Origin: a virus
Strand: one strand, 5' to 3'
DNA length: 64,000 nt
Virus record (IMG/VR): IMGVR_UViG_3300021088_000005
Location: 1-64,000 of that record
The translations under genes were made by a program, and so were the position numbers. The notes below the pieces were generated by a model. That model made no database searches, was not told the origin of the DNA, and saw nothing but the letters and a program-made list of their open reading frames with translations. Below are positions 1 to 8,828 of this stretch, in pieces. Every line of letters begins with the position of its first letter. The first letter of the stretch is position 1.

Positions 1-2
1 TG

Positions 3-541
3 GCGGATATCGTTGACTTGGTGAAGTAACGACAACTTATAACAATCAAGTTAAGAAGTTTCCGGCAGTCCGATTTGTCTGGATTCTCAACGTGAACGGT
101 AAAGATGGAAAGCCTCTTCAGGTGCAACAGCGCTTCAATGTCACCAGCTTGCATGAGAAGAGTAATGTGTACAAGGTGTTAAAGCAGATTCTAGGTGCTC
201 CCCCGGCCCAGAACCTGGACATCGAAACCCTGATCGGTCAGACCAGGTTGCTCTGGATTAACCGAGAGAAGAGTGCTGACGGAACCAAGGACTTCGCAAA
301 CATTATGGGTATTTTGCCAGCTATTCATAATGGCCAGCCTATGTCACTTCCAATCCCGGCTGATTACATCCGGGTTAAGAATCGCCCGGTAACCACGGCA
401 GGCCCTAATGGACAGCCTGTGCAGACCTACGCGACCCCTCAGGCCGCGCAAGCTTCGGCACAGTACAATCCTCCGGTGTCTATGCCAACACAGCAGTCTA
501 ACGTCCCGCCTGCATTCCAGGGAGCAGACATTAAGTTCTAA
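3..541 (+). CDS. phage OB-fold ssDNA-binding protein (5' partial, apparent frameshift)
   Basis: Pattern resembles the OB-fold single-stranded DNA-binding proteins that phages often place before the primase. The reading frame is open from base 17 and gives GEVTTTYNN, then VRFVWIL, TSLHEKSN and a Pro/Gln-rich tail ending at 541, but it has no start codon before GTG 92, which lies inside the fold. The other frame just upstream (from base 3) reads ADIVDL and would join smoothly if one G were added in the GG near base 20. I therefore read it as one gene, cut by the window edge and shifted by one base. The likely role is coating ssDNA at the fork. Alternative: a genuine short protein from GTG 92. 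Confidence 0.6.
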
Positions 542-604
542 CACTTCGGAAAGCCGCGACTAGGCTTGGCGGCGGGAGAGACCGCACACTAAAATGGAGC
601 GACC

Positions 605-2647
605 GTGGGATTATTCAAACAAATAGCAGAACCTTTGATCGAACGCGGCGTTCCTGTTATTCCGCTTCGACCCAAGACAAAGATCGCCTTCCTAAATAAC
701 TGGCCGGACTCCGCCACGACTGATCCTGTTAAGATAGAACAATGGGATCGGGAGTACTCCGATGCTAACGCAGCCTGCGTTGCATTCGCGAAGCCCGACG
801 GGGTTTGGTTTTTCGAAATAGACCGACCAGGATTCCTAGATATCATCGAAAAAGAAACCGGGCACAAGATGCCCATGACGTTCATGGTGCGCAGTCGCCC
901 TGGCCGGGGACACTTCTATTTTAAGCACACCGATAAGAGCATTGCTATGGGCAACGCTCAAGCGAAGGATAGCCAGGGTGAGCTATGGTCAGCGAGAGCG
1001 GACAACCGCTATGTCGTGGCACCGGGCAGCTTCCATCCAGATACAGGGCGTCAGTACGAAATCATACGCAATATTCCGATAGCGGATGCACCGGACTGGC
1101 TTGTTCAGTGGTGCTTATCTCACAAGACCGAAGACAAGAAGGCTCCTACAACTGCGTCTGTTGACGGAGCGAAGATTCCACGTGGTGCCCACGACACAAC
1201 CTTAACCAGCATTGCGGGAAAGCTGCGTCAAGACGGATTGGAAGAAGAGTCCATATACAATGCCATAGTCGAAGTGTGCGAGAAACGCTGCGAGAACTAT
1301 GGTCCGGACTATCGGGACATGTGCCGTAAGATCGCTAAGAGTGTTAGCCGCTATAAGATCGCGGAGTCAGCACCGCCTGTTATTATGGGCGGGGTTCCGC
1401 TAGGCCAGCCACAACCGCAGACGATTGTCGAAGTCCCGGCGCTGCCAACTTTGGAGTATCCTGAGTTTCCTTCATGGATATTCAAGGGATGCCATGTCTA
1501 TGACAACTACATCAAACAGGTCTGCGAGCAAAATTCTCGCTACCCTGAAATGATGTTCATTCCGGCGCTAGCGATTAATCTCAACTATCTAGGCACTAAG
1601 TGTCATCTAGCCGGGATAGGTAAGATAAACGGAGCAATGATAAACATTATCGGTAAAGCTGGCAGGGTGATGAAGTCTACGTCCGTCCAGGACATGTTTG
1701 AGTATTACAGGTTCATGGGCGTGCTAGATATTCACGGCGGCGCGATAAGAATGGCTGAGGGTAAGTCAACAGTCTGGACAGCAGGCTCGACTGAGGGAGT
1801 CGGAGTCAGCGCGATGAAATCAAGGTGCAACAACATTATTTTGTACTATGATGAATTGAAGACCTTATCTGACAAAGCTGGAATCGAAGGCAGTAGCATG
1901 GGCGGACACATAATGACCATTCTACAGTCCGGGTTATTTGCCAACGAAACTAAATCAGCCAAGGGTAACTTTAGTTTCGACCCAGGCAGCTATACTGCGT
2001 CGATAATCACATGCTGCACTAATCAGATGTTTGCCCGTTACTGGTCTAAGCTGATCGCATTCTCAAACGGTTTGGAAGATCGTGCGACTCTGATTTTGCA
2101 GCCGAAGGTGTTGAAGGATATTACTCCGCGTGTCTATGTTCCGCCGACACCGGAAGCTATCGCTGAGGAAAAGCGCTTGCTTAATAAGGCTGTCGAGCAG
2201 AAGTCATTCCCGGTTGAGGACGATGGCCAGATAGATTTATTCACGTTCAAATACGGCAACCGACCCGAGGCAAGAGTTAGAGAGTGGGCGCTAGCGTTTG
2301 CTGTTCAAATGGGTAAGAGTGTTGTGGACTCCGGATGTATCGAACGTGGCATAGCTCTAGAGACCTACAACATTCAGGTTAAGAAGTTTCTAAATGTGCG
2401 TGAGGCTGAGACCCGCGAAGCGGTTATTCAGAACCACATCATACAACTGCTGATGCAGAACGAAGGGGTTATCCCTATGCGTGATTTGAATAGGCGCATG
2501 CATCCGGATAGGTACGGCACCGCGCTGTGGTATAGCTGCTATGCCGGACTCATCAAGAGCGGCTGGACCGCAGAAGTCGGTACAGGTGTTCCTGGCGACC
2601 CGAAGCGATTGGTACTACTACAAGTTCCAGAGAGTGAGGACGAATAA
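605..2647 (+). CDS. bifunctional primase-polymerase with C-terminal ATPase-like domain
   Basis: 680 residues from GTG 605, chosen because GGAG lies five bases upstream and no in-frame ATG fits. The N-terminal ~170 residues match the Prim-Pol (archaeo-eukaryotic primase, PF09250) pattern: acidic EID at 71-73, SRPGRGHFYF at 97-106 and RYVVAPGS near 135-142. A primase C-terminal helical segment follows (about 195-250). The last half (about 290-560) looks like a DUF3987-type helicase-like ATPase: an off-consensus P-loop with GRVMKST near 353-359 and Walker B ILYYDEL near 412. It probably makes primers and loads or unwinds at the fork for the family A polymerase at 4601. Whether the degenerate P-loop hydrolyses ATP is unclear. 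Confidence 0.8.
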   Translation: MGLFKQIAEPLIERGVPVIPLRPKTKIAFLNNWPDSATTDPVKIEQWDREYSDANAACVAFAKPDGVWFFEIDRPGFLDIIEKETGHKMPMTFMVRSRPGRGHFYFKHTDKSIAMGNAQAKDSQGELWSARADNRYVVAPGSFHPDTGRQYEIIRNIPIADAPDWLVQWCLSHKTEDKKAPTTASVDGAKIPRGAHDTTLTSIAGKLRQDGLEEESIYNAIVEVCEKRCENYGPDYRDMCRKIAKSVSRYKIAESAPPVIMGGVPLGQPQPQTIVEVPALPTLEYPEFPSWIFKGCHVYDNYIKQVCEQNSRYPEMMFIPALAINLNYLGTKCHLAGIGKINGAMINIIGKAGRVMKSTSVQDMFEYYRFMGVLDIHGGAIRMAEGKSTVWTAGSTEGVGVSAMKSRCNNIILYYDELKTLSDKAGIEGSSMGGHIMTILQSGLFANETKSAKGNFSFDPGSYTASIITCCTNQMFARYWSKLIAFSNGLEDRATLILQPKVLKDITPRVYVPPTPEAIAEEKRLLNKAVEQKSFPVEDDGQIDLFTFKYGNRPEARVREWALAFAVQMGKSVVDSGCIERGIALETYNIQVKKFLNVREAETREAVIQNHIIQLLMQNEGVIPMRDLNRRMHPDRYGTALWYSCYAGLIKSGWTAEVGTGVPGDPKRLVLLQVPESEDE

Positions 2648-2826
2648 TGTGCGGAGATATTAAGAAAGAAGAGGGTAAAGAGTACTCACCGTGCGGATGC
2701 GAGATCATACGCGGCGTGAAGTTCGTTGGAGGGGAATTAGACGGACTATATTGCACCGTATTGGTCTATCCAAAAGAACTACCAGCTAATTTGAAAGAGG
2801 GCGAGAATGAAGATCATAGAGCCTAG
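2647..2826 (+). CDS. small hypothetical protein, 59 aa
   Basis: Starts in a TAATG overlap with the primase stop and ends 20 bases inside thyX. It has CG-x-x and PCGC cysteine pairs near the N-terminus but no recognisable fold. The coupled start and tight packing are the main evidence that it is real. Confidence 0.5.
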   Translation: MCGDIKKEEGKEYSPCGCEIIRGVKFVGGELDGLYCTVLVYPKELPANLKEGENEDHRA

Positions 2827-3466
2827 AGCGGAAATAGTTCACCCAGGGCCAGAAGACGGAATCGGTCAGCTTCAGTTTATTGAGACCATGGCTAGGATAA
2901 GCCACAGATCAGAGGACAAGCAGACCTCAGATAGCTGGAAGACGTTCATTCCGGCAGTCGTGATGCAGCACGGAGACTGGTCCGTAGTCGAGCACGAATC
3001 AGCGACAGTGTTATTTCGGGTTGACCGTGGAGTGACCCATGAGCTAGTCCGGCACCGCTTGTTCAGCTTCACCCAGGAGTCAACCCGTTTTGTTCGCTAT
3101 GGAGCCAGGCATCAGTTTGAGTTTATACAGCCTGATGGAATCGAGACTGATTTTCAATCCTTAGAGTTGTTTAAGGTACACTGCAATAATAGTGAAAGTA
3201 TTTATAACACTTTGTTAGCTCGTGGGGGTCGCCCGCAAGAGGCACGTGCGGTTCTGCCAAATGCTTTAGCAGCGACAATCGCAGTTACGGGAAATTTGAG
3301 GAATTGGCGTCACTTTTTGTTAATGCGAACGTCTAAAGAGACTCACCCAGATTTCAAACGAGTGACAATTCCGTTGCTAGCAGAGTTTAAGAAGAGGATT
3401 CCGATTTTGTATGATGATATCGAGCCGGAACAACGGCAGATAGAAAACCTGAGGAAGCCAAGATGA
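2807..3466 (+). CDS. thyX: flavin-dependent thymidylate synthase ThyX
   Basis: 219 residues. Converts dUMP to dTMP using methylene-tetrahydrofolate, NADPH and FAD. The ThyX signature RHRxxSFxxxSTR lies near residues 82-94, and the family C-terminal pattern NWRHFLLMRTS is present near 165. Start ATG 2807 follows AGAGGGCGAGA. It fits with the MazG and deoxyribosyltransferase-like genes downstream as a dNTP-supply block for replication. The length is typical for the family. Confidence 0.9.
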   Translation: MKIIEPRAEIVHPGPEDGIGQLQFIETMARISHRSEDKQTSDSWKTFIPAVVMQHGDWSVVEHESATVLFRVDRGVTHELVRHRLFSFTQESTRFVRYGARHQFEFIQPDGIETDFQSLELFKVHCNNSESIYNTLLARGGRPQEARAVLPNALAATIAVTGNLRNWRHFLLMRTSKETHPDFKRVTIPLLAEFKKRIPILYDDIEPEQRQIENLRKPR

Positions 3467-3609
3467 TTAAAAAGATTATTTGTTTCTTTTTAGGGCACAA
3501 GGACAATGTGTGGGATGCTCACTACTACCCGCAAGATAACCCCACATTCGTAGTTGTGTATTCTTATCAGTGTGAACGGTGCAGCCGAAGAAGAGAGTAC
3601 GAAAGATGA
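3463..3609 (+). CDS. small zinc-ribbon-like protein, 48 aa
   Basis: ATGA overlap with the thyX stop and ATGA overlap with the next gene. Begins MIKKIICFFLGHKD and ends with CERC plus a basic tail, resembling the short phage proteins that start with a C-x-x-x-GH pattern and finish with a CxxC knuckle (DUF1660-like). Function unknown. Confidence 0.55.
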   Translation: MIKKIICFFLGHKDNVWDAHYYPQDNPTFVVVYSYQCERCSRRREYER

Positions 3610-4049
3610 TTAAATCAATCTACATTATAGGCTCACTGCGCAATCCAGAGATTCCGAAGTTTGCGAACGAGCTACAATCTCAAGGTTTCGAAGCATTCGC
3701 GGACTGGTATCAGCCTGGGCCGGAAGCGGATGATTTCTGGCGTAACTATTCGAAGGAACGTGGACTTACCTACAAGCAAGCCTTGGACAGTTACGGGGCT
3801 AAGCAGATATTCGACTTCGATAAGTACCATCTGGATCGATGCGATGCGGCAGTCATGTTGATGCCAGCGGGGAAGTCCGGGCACCTAGAGCTAGGATATA
3901 CAATCGGTAAAGGAAAACCGGGCTATATCCTGTTCGACCAGGAGCCTGAACGGTACGACGTGATGGTTCAGTTTGCAACCAGGGTATTCTTTAACAAGGA
4001 AGACCTATTCTACGAATTGAAAGAGGTTCAAAACAATGGCAAAGTATAA
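3606..4049 (+). CDS. nucleoside 2-deoxyribosyltransferase-like protein
   Basis: 147 residues from ATG 3606, preferred over an upstream in-frame start because it sits in an ATGA overlap with the preceding stop. Rossmann-like beginning IYIIGSLRNPE, then CDAAVMLMPAGKSGHLELGYTIG, where the Glu of HLELG is in the position of the family nucleophile (PF05014 fold). Likely exchanges bases on deoxynucleosides or cleaves deoxynucleotides in the dNTP pool, consistent with neighbouring thyX and MazG. It could instead be a related hydrolase. Confidence 0.7.
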   Translation: MIKSIYIIGSLRNPEIPKFANELQSQGFEAFADWYQPGPEADDFWRNYSKERGLTYKQALDSYGAKQIFDFDKYHLDRCDAAVMLMPAGKSGHLELGYTIGKGKPGYILFDQEPERYDVMVQFATRVFFNKEDLFYELKEVQNNGKV

Positions 4050-4419
4050 AATTAAGATCGACCGAGCAGCGGTATTGAACGAGCTAGCTAAGGAAGTCCA
4101 TACAGCAAACAAGAAGTGGTGGATTAACCCGGCTACAGGCGACCCCATCGAACGCAACCGGGCAGAGATGCTGATGCTTATTGTGTCAGAGATAGCCGAG
4201 GCTATGGAAGGCGAGCGCAAGAACCTGATGGACGATAAGCTTCCTCACCGTCCTATGGCGGAAGTTGAGCTAGCGGACGCAGTAATCCGCATATTCGACT
4301 ATGCTAGCGGATTAGGGTACGACTTGGGTGGAGCGTATGTTGAGAAAATGGCGTACAACGCGGTGCGCAAAGACCATACAGCAGCCGAGAGACTTAAGCC
4401 TAACGGGAAGAAATTCTAA
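4036..4419 (+). CDS. MazG-like nucleotide pyrophosphohydrolase
   Basis: 127 residues, all-helical. The EXXE...EXXD metal-binding pattern of all-alpha NTP pyrophosphatases is visible as SEIAEAMEGER followed by EVELADAVIRIFD. Probably hydrolyses non-canonical or excess (d)NTPs to NMP plus PPi, or ppGpp-like alarmones. Overlaps the previous gene by 14 bases and the next by one (TAATG). Confidence 0.75.
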   Translation: MAKYKIKIDRAAVLNELAKEVHTANKKWWINPATGDPIERNRAEMLMLIVSEIAEAMEGERKNLMDDKLPHRPMAEVELADAVIRIFDYASGLGYDLGGAYVEKMAYNAVRKDHTAAERLKPNGKKF

Positions 4420-4604
4420 TGAACATCAATCACGTAATCATACCTATGGGTCCTAGTGTTGCCGACCCTTCGGGTGTAATTAAGTTGGTTCTAATAGAAA
4501 CAGACGGAACATGTCATACCATCGGTAGCTTCGGGTGGCGGTGTTGGTGGAGATCATTCTTAGTTTGGGCGATACGTCGCCACGTGAGGAAAATTACCAG
4601 ATGA
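4419..4604 (+). CDS. small hypothetical protein, 61 aa
   Basis: TAATG start after the MazG gene and ATGA overlap with the polymerase gene. Short, with a Trp-rich basic C-terminal half (WRCWWRSF). Not recognised. It may serve mainly to couple translation into the polymerase. Confidence 0.5.
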   Translation: MNINHVIIPMGPSVADPSGVIKLVLIETDGTCHTIGSFGWRCWWRSFLVWAIRRHVRKITR

Positions 4605-6790
4605 TTCTAGTACTCGACTTCGAAACCAGGTCAGAGACAGAGATTAGAGATGTTGGGCTGTACAACTACGCCACACATCCTAGCACTCGTGCGCTTTTTC
4701 TCGCTTGGCGGATAGTCGATAACCTAGGAGATAAGACCCCGTTCGAAGTGTGGGATTTACGTCCAGGAGTTAACTACTCCCATGCAGAACAAATGCCCAA
4801 CAAACTTTGGGAAGCTATTCATGACCCGACAGTAGATATTATCGCATTCAACTCCGCATTCGAGCGATATATATTCAAATACATCCTAGGAATTGACATC
4901 CCTGCCGAGCGATTCCAGGACCCGCAAGCTAGTGGCAGGTATTTGTCTTTGCCTGCGAACCTGGAAGATGTCGGTATGGTACTCGGTCTGCCGTACGAGA
5001 TGCGCAAGGATAAGCGTGGTAAGGAATTGATGGAGCTATTCTCATTCCCGAAGACTCGCAAGAAAAAGGACGGCGGCGGAATCTATTTTAACGACTGGAA
5101 TTCACACCCTAAAGAGTGGGAAGAGTACAAAGAGTACTGTAAGCAGGATTGTGTCGCAGAGCAGGAAATAGCTCGCCGGGAAGCTCTCCTAGGTGCGTTC
5201 CCGTTGCCGGAGCGGGAGCGCAGGATATGGCTTTTCGACCAAAAAGTCAACGACCGAGGTATGCCTACAGACCGACGCTTCGTGCAAAATCTATTCGGAA
5301 TCGCAGATCGCAGCAAGCAAGAGAAGCTGGAGTGGCAGAACCTCAAAACCGGGCTAGACAACGCTAACTCTACTAAACAGCTAATGCCGTGGGTTCAGGA
5401 GCGCGGATACACCCTGAATAACATGCGTAAGCAGAATATTGAGTTAGTCTTGAAAGACCCGGAAGTCAAGTTGACCGAGGAATGCCGCGATGTTCTTACA
5501 GCGCGTTTGGAAGCTAGTTCTACTAGCTATAAGAAGCTTGAGTCAATCCTACAAAACATTGGCGATGATAATCGCTTGCACAATCAGTTCATTTTCATGG
5601 GTAGCTCTAGGTGTGGGCGCTGGTCCGGAAATGCTGTACAGCTTCATAACATGGCCCGCCCGGATGGTACATTCGAGGATTTGGAAAATGTAACCAAGGC
5701 GCGTGATTTTGTCTATCGAAATGATTATGATGGATTGAAGATCGCGTTCAAGACCAAGACCGGATATTATTCCCCGTTAATCATTGCGAAGAACCTAATC
5801 CGCACTGTGTTCGTCGCGCCACCAGGAAAGCGCTTCAACGTATGCGACCTGAACGCCATAGAAACCAGAGTAGGCGCATGGTTCGCAGGCTGCGAGCCAT
5901 TGCTGAGCGTATTCAGGCTGAACAGAGACCCGTACCTGGACTTTGCTTCAAAGATGTACGGCATCCCTTACGATAAGCTATGGGCCGACTACAAGGGTAA
6001 GAACGGCAAAGAAGCGCAAATCGCCGCTAAGAGAATGCGCCAGGTCGCGAAGCCTGGTGTGCTAGGCGCTATCTATCGTCTAAGTGGCGGCGGATGGGGC
6101 CGAGACAAGAATGGCGATCTAATCAAGACCGGGTTGTGGGGCTACTCCGAAGCAATGGGAGTGGACATGACCATGGAACAGGCTCACGAAGTTGTGAAGA
6201 TTTTCCGTGAAGCCTATAAGGAAATTCCCGAGACCTGGGTTGCTCTCGAAAACGCAATCATGGAAGTTCTACAAGGCGAGCGTACAATCCGTAAGATTGG
6301 ACCGGAAGGCTGCATCAAGATTGACAAGCTGACCATAGAGGAACGCAAACCGATTCTGAGGATTCAGCTTCCTAGTGGGCGCTACCTTCACTATATGGAC
6401 GCGGCAGTTGAGACTGTCAAGATGCCGTGGAAGCGCACGAATCCTGAAACAGGTGAGCAGGAAGATGTCTACCGTCCAGGATTCACGTATTACGGGCTGA
6501 ACCAAGACACTAAACAGTGGGAACTCGTAGTAAGCCATGGCGGAAAGATATTCGAGAATATCGTTCAGGCGATTGCTCGCGACGTTTTGGCTGAGAAATT
6601 GCTAGAGTTCGAAGACATGGGCTTAGAAACCGTCGGACATGTCCACGACGAGGGTATCTGTTTGTCCATAGACGATCCGTTCGCTCCTGGGGTTATAGAG
6701 ATGGTCGCTTGCATGTCTCGCCCGGTGTATTGGGCGCAGACCCTGCCTTTAGGGGCAGACGGCTTCGAGGACTACGTATATCATAAGTAA
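4601..6790 (+). CDS. family A DNA polymerase with 3'-5' exonuclease
   Basis: 729 residues from ATG 4601 (ATGA overlap, GAGGA upstream; a longer in-frame start at 4535 would bury the exonuclease motif). Exonuclease motifs: LDFET at 5-9, NSAFERY near 92, and YCKQD near 183. Polymerase motif A is DLNAIETR near 415 (Asn where Pol I usually has Ser), motif B KPGVLGAIYRLSGG near 484-498, and motif C HVHDE near 680-684. There is no 5' nuclease domain. This is the replicative polymerase, acting with the primase at 605, the SSB-like protein and the ligase at 21.7 kb. Confidence 0.92.
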   Translation: MILVLDFETRSETEIRDVGLYNYATHPSTRALFLAWRIVDNLGDKTPFEVWDLRPGVNYSHAEQMPNKLWEAIHDPTVDIIAFNSAFERYIFKYILGIDIPAERFQDPQASGRYLSLPANLEDVGMVLGLPYEMRKDKRGKELMELFSFPKTRKKKDGGGIYFNDWNSHPKEWEEYKEYCKQDCVAEQEIARREALLGAFPLPERERRIWLFDQKVNDRGMPTDRRFVQNLFGIADRSKQEKLEWQNLKTGLDNANSTKQLMPWVQERGYTLNNMRKQNIELVLKDPEVKLTEECRDVLTARLEASSTSYKKLESILQNIGDDNRLHNQFIFMGSSRCGRWSGNAVQLHNMARPDGTFEDLENVTKARDFVYRNDYDGLKIAFKTKTGYYSPLIIAKNLIRTVFVAPPGKRFNVCDLNAIETRVGAWFAGCEPLLSVFRLNRDPYLDFASKMYGIPYDKLWADYKGKNGKEAQIAAKRMRQVAKPGVLGAIYRLSGGGWGRDKNGDLIKTGLWGYSEAMGVDMTMEQAHEVVKIFREAYKEIPETWVALENAIMEVLQGERTIRKIGPEGCIKIDKLTIEERKPILRIQLPSGRYLHYMDAAVETVKMPWKRTNPETGEQEDVYRPGFTYYGLNQDTKQWELVVSHGGKIFENIVQAIARDVLAEKLLEFEDMGLETVGHVHDEGICLSIDDPFAPGVIEMVACMSRPVYWAQTLPLGADGFEDYVYHK

Positions 6791-6815
6791 GGACTTAAAA
6801 TCTTGAAAATAGGGC

Positions 6816-6844
6816 TTGACAAAAATCGAAAGTAATGGTATTAT
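6816..6844 (+). promoter_or_regulatory. sigma-70-type promoter P1
   Basis: TTGACA at 6816-6821, 17-base spacer, TATTAT at 6839-6844. The predicted start near 6851 gives a 12-base leader with GGGAG before ATG 6863. Confidence 0.85.
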
Positions 6845-6862
6845 TGTACTAGGGAGAAACTA

Positions 6863-8017
6863 ATGTCAGAAAACTTTTTACCGATGTATGACCTTGAGTC
6901 GTTGACCGAGCCTCAGCGCCAGGAATACCTCAGGGCAGTTTGCAAGCACTTGGGCGTGCCGGACAACCTGAATCTAATCGCATTGACCTATGTTGACGAG
7001 ACCGACGGTCCGGCTAGGCTTGTGGCGTACGCTAAGCGTGGCGCTACTGAAGCGGTCCGCAATAATCTACAGATCGACGTGACCTCGCTGACAAACCAAA
7101 TGATCGGCGGGAGTATCGTATTCACCGCGACCGCGAAGTCTAAGGTTACCGGACGCCAAGAGGTCGCCACAGGATCGAAGTGGATTGACGGTTTACAGGG
7201 GGCGCAACTCGATGATGCCATTATGACCGCAAGCACCCGGTCACTACGTCGCGTCACCTTGCAGTTTATGGGCGCTGGCGTGCTGGATGAATCCGAAGTG
7301 AGCCAACGCAAGACTATCCATGTCCAGTCGGCACCGCAGGTAGTTCCGCCGCAGCCGACTGTTCAGCCGAGCAGCGCACCGGGCAAGGATGTCACCGAAA
7401 CAATTAAACTTCCGATTGCTGTAGAATTTGAAAGCGGAAAAGTCTGGAACAACCAGGAAGAGTTTGAGGCAGCAAAGGCTAAGATTCGCGCCGATGCTAT
7501 CGCGCAGTTGAACGCAAAAGCGAAAGCAGAATCAGGACCTGTTGAAGATACAGCGGTCAAAGAAGTCGTAAAGAAGCCGCGTAAACCACGCGGACCTAAC
7601 AAGGCGAAGGTTGACCTAGGTCCTTCAGTGCCGCCGCAACCGGACATTCCGGCAGCGGTTGTAGCTACAACACCAGCGCCTGCACCAGTTGTCGAGCAAC
7701 CGAAACCAGACATTTCAGCGGCACCGCCAGCCCAGGCTCAGCCGAAGCTGACCAAACAACAACTTCAACCTTTCCGCCAACGCAATTTTGCGATGATGGA
7801 AATCTTGGAGAAGGAAGGCAAGTTCCTTCAAAGCGAAGGTCGGGGTAGGTCAGATAAGATGCGTATGCTGGCGCAGCTTATGTTCCCGGAGATCGACAAC
7901 ATGAATCAGCTTGATGAAGTGCAGTGGGAAAGATTCCTATCTACCATCGAGAACAAGATCAAGACAGACGGACCGATAGCAGCAGTACAATACATCGAAG
8001 AATCAATCAACTTGTAG
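6863..8017 (+). CDS. putative ssDNA-annealing/recombination-associated protein
   Basis: 384 residues, first gene after P1. The N-terminal ~150 residues have the order seen in phage annealing-type proteins: a beta-rich core, then STRSLRRVTLQFMGAG at about 125-140, which resembles the AETKALRRALR-x-x-G helix of RecT/Rad52-like families. A long Pro/Ala and basic linker follows (KKPRKPRGPNK near 240), then a helical C-terminal domain (about 290-384). It may cooperate with the helicase and nuclease downstream in recombination-dependent repair. The family assignment is an inference from pattern only. Confidence 0.45.
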   Translation: MSENFLPMYDLESLTEPQRQEYLRAVCKHLGVPDNLNLIALTYVDETDGPARLVAYAKRGATEAVRNNLQIDVTSLTNQMIGGSIVFTATAKSKVTGRQEVATGSKWIDGLQGAQLDDAIMTASTRSLRRVTLQFMGAGVLDESEVSQRKTIHVQSAPQVVPPQPTVQPSSAPGKDVTETIKLPIAVEFESGKVWNNQEEFEAAKAKIRADAIAQLNAKAKAESGPVEDTAVKEVVKKPRKPRGPNKAKVDLGPSVPPQPDIPAAVVATTPAPAPVVEQPKPDISAAPPAQAQPKLTKQQLQPFRQRNFAMMEILEKEGKFLQSEGRGRSDKMRMLAQLMFPEIDNMNQLDEVQWERFLSTIENKIKTDGPIAAVQYIEESINL

Positions 8018-8025
8018 GAGGCACG

Positions 8026-8118
8026 ATGGCGGCATTCACAGTAATAGGGGTCGTAGTAGTTATTCTTCTAGCTGCATTAGGGCTAGGCACGATTATAGAC
8101 AAGTGCTTTTTCACATAG
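8026..8118 (+). CDS. 30-aa single-pass membrane peptide
   Basis: ATG 8026 preceded by TAGGAGG. Almost the whole peptide is one hydrophobic helix (GVVVVILLAALGLG). Directly precedes the exported protein at 8127, also with a TAGGAGG-type site. Function unknown; a small holin or regulator is possible. Confidence 0.55.
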   Translation: MAAFTVIGVVVVILLAALGLGTIIDKCFFT

Positions 8119-8126
8119 GAGGAACC

Positions 8127-8828
8127 ATGAAGAAATTAATTTTTGCGGTAGCATTAGCAGTAGCAATGATGTTCCCGGTACACGTTCACGCGCAAATGAG
8201 AGAGTTTGTCGGAGCGTCCGGAGTAGCAGCGTTCGATAACTACAGCGCCGGGATAACAGCCGGGGTTGAGTATCCTTTCCTAAAGCACTTCGAATTGGAC
8301 TTGAAAGATACCTTCAGTCCGATCACAGAGCACGTAGCTCTAGGTACCGGGCGTGCGAATAGCACAGCCGCAGGTGGGTTTGTTTGGCTAAGCAAATCTC
8401 TAGGCATTCACGGCGAAGCAACTGACTCGATGTATGACGTGACCAAGGTGTCGAAAGATGCTAACTACGCGTACGGTGGGTTAGGCTATCGCGTCACCCT
8501 AGGTGGGTTGCAGTCCAGGTTCACATTCGACTACATCCAACAGTTCAACAACGGTATCGCGCCTAACGGGGTCGAGACTTCGCATTTGAAGGGCGGAGAC
8601 GCCGGGGTAACAGTCGTACTAGGGTGTCCTAAGAGCATGTGTGTTCGCTTGACAGAAGATTTGGTATTCGGTCGTGTACTGACCCAAGGCAACCCGCAAT
8701 GCGACGGAACATTCGGAGTCACAGGTGGCAATGGTCCTAACGGATCATGCCCACGCGGTTCAGCGTTAAGCGGCGGAACCGAAGGGTCAATCCAGTTCGT
8801 ATTCGGCAAGGGCCGAGCAGGGTTTTAA
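8127..8828 (+). CDS. exported beta-barrel-like protein
   Basis: 233 residues from ATG 8127 with AGGAGG upstream. A clear Sec signal peptide (KK, then a hydrophobic stretch, then VHAQ, cleavage near residue 22-23). The mature part alternates polar and aromatic residues in beta-strand fashion and ends in Phe (GKGRAGF), as outer-membrane barrels often do. Contains one Cys pair region (CPKSMC) and one more (C...C) near 200. No phage structural role is expected for such a protein. It may modify the host surface, for example to block superinfection. Confidence 0.6.
   Translation: MKKLIFAVALAVAMMFPVHVHAQMREFVGASGVAAFDNYSAGITAGVEYPFLKHFELDLKDTFSPITEHVALGTGRANSTAAGGFVWLSKSLGIHGEATDSMYDVTKVSKDANYAYGGLGYRVTLGGLQSRFTFDYIQQFNNGIAPNGVETSHLKGGDAGVTVVLGCPKSMCVRLTEDLVFGRVLTQGNPQCDGTFGVTGGNGPNGSCPRGSALSGGTEGSIQFVFGKGRAGF

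Noticed and set aside
6988-7713. Leftward ORFs opposite the gene at 6863
   Set aside because: Antisense shadows of the Ala/Pro-rich coding frame, without start signals.
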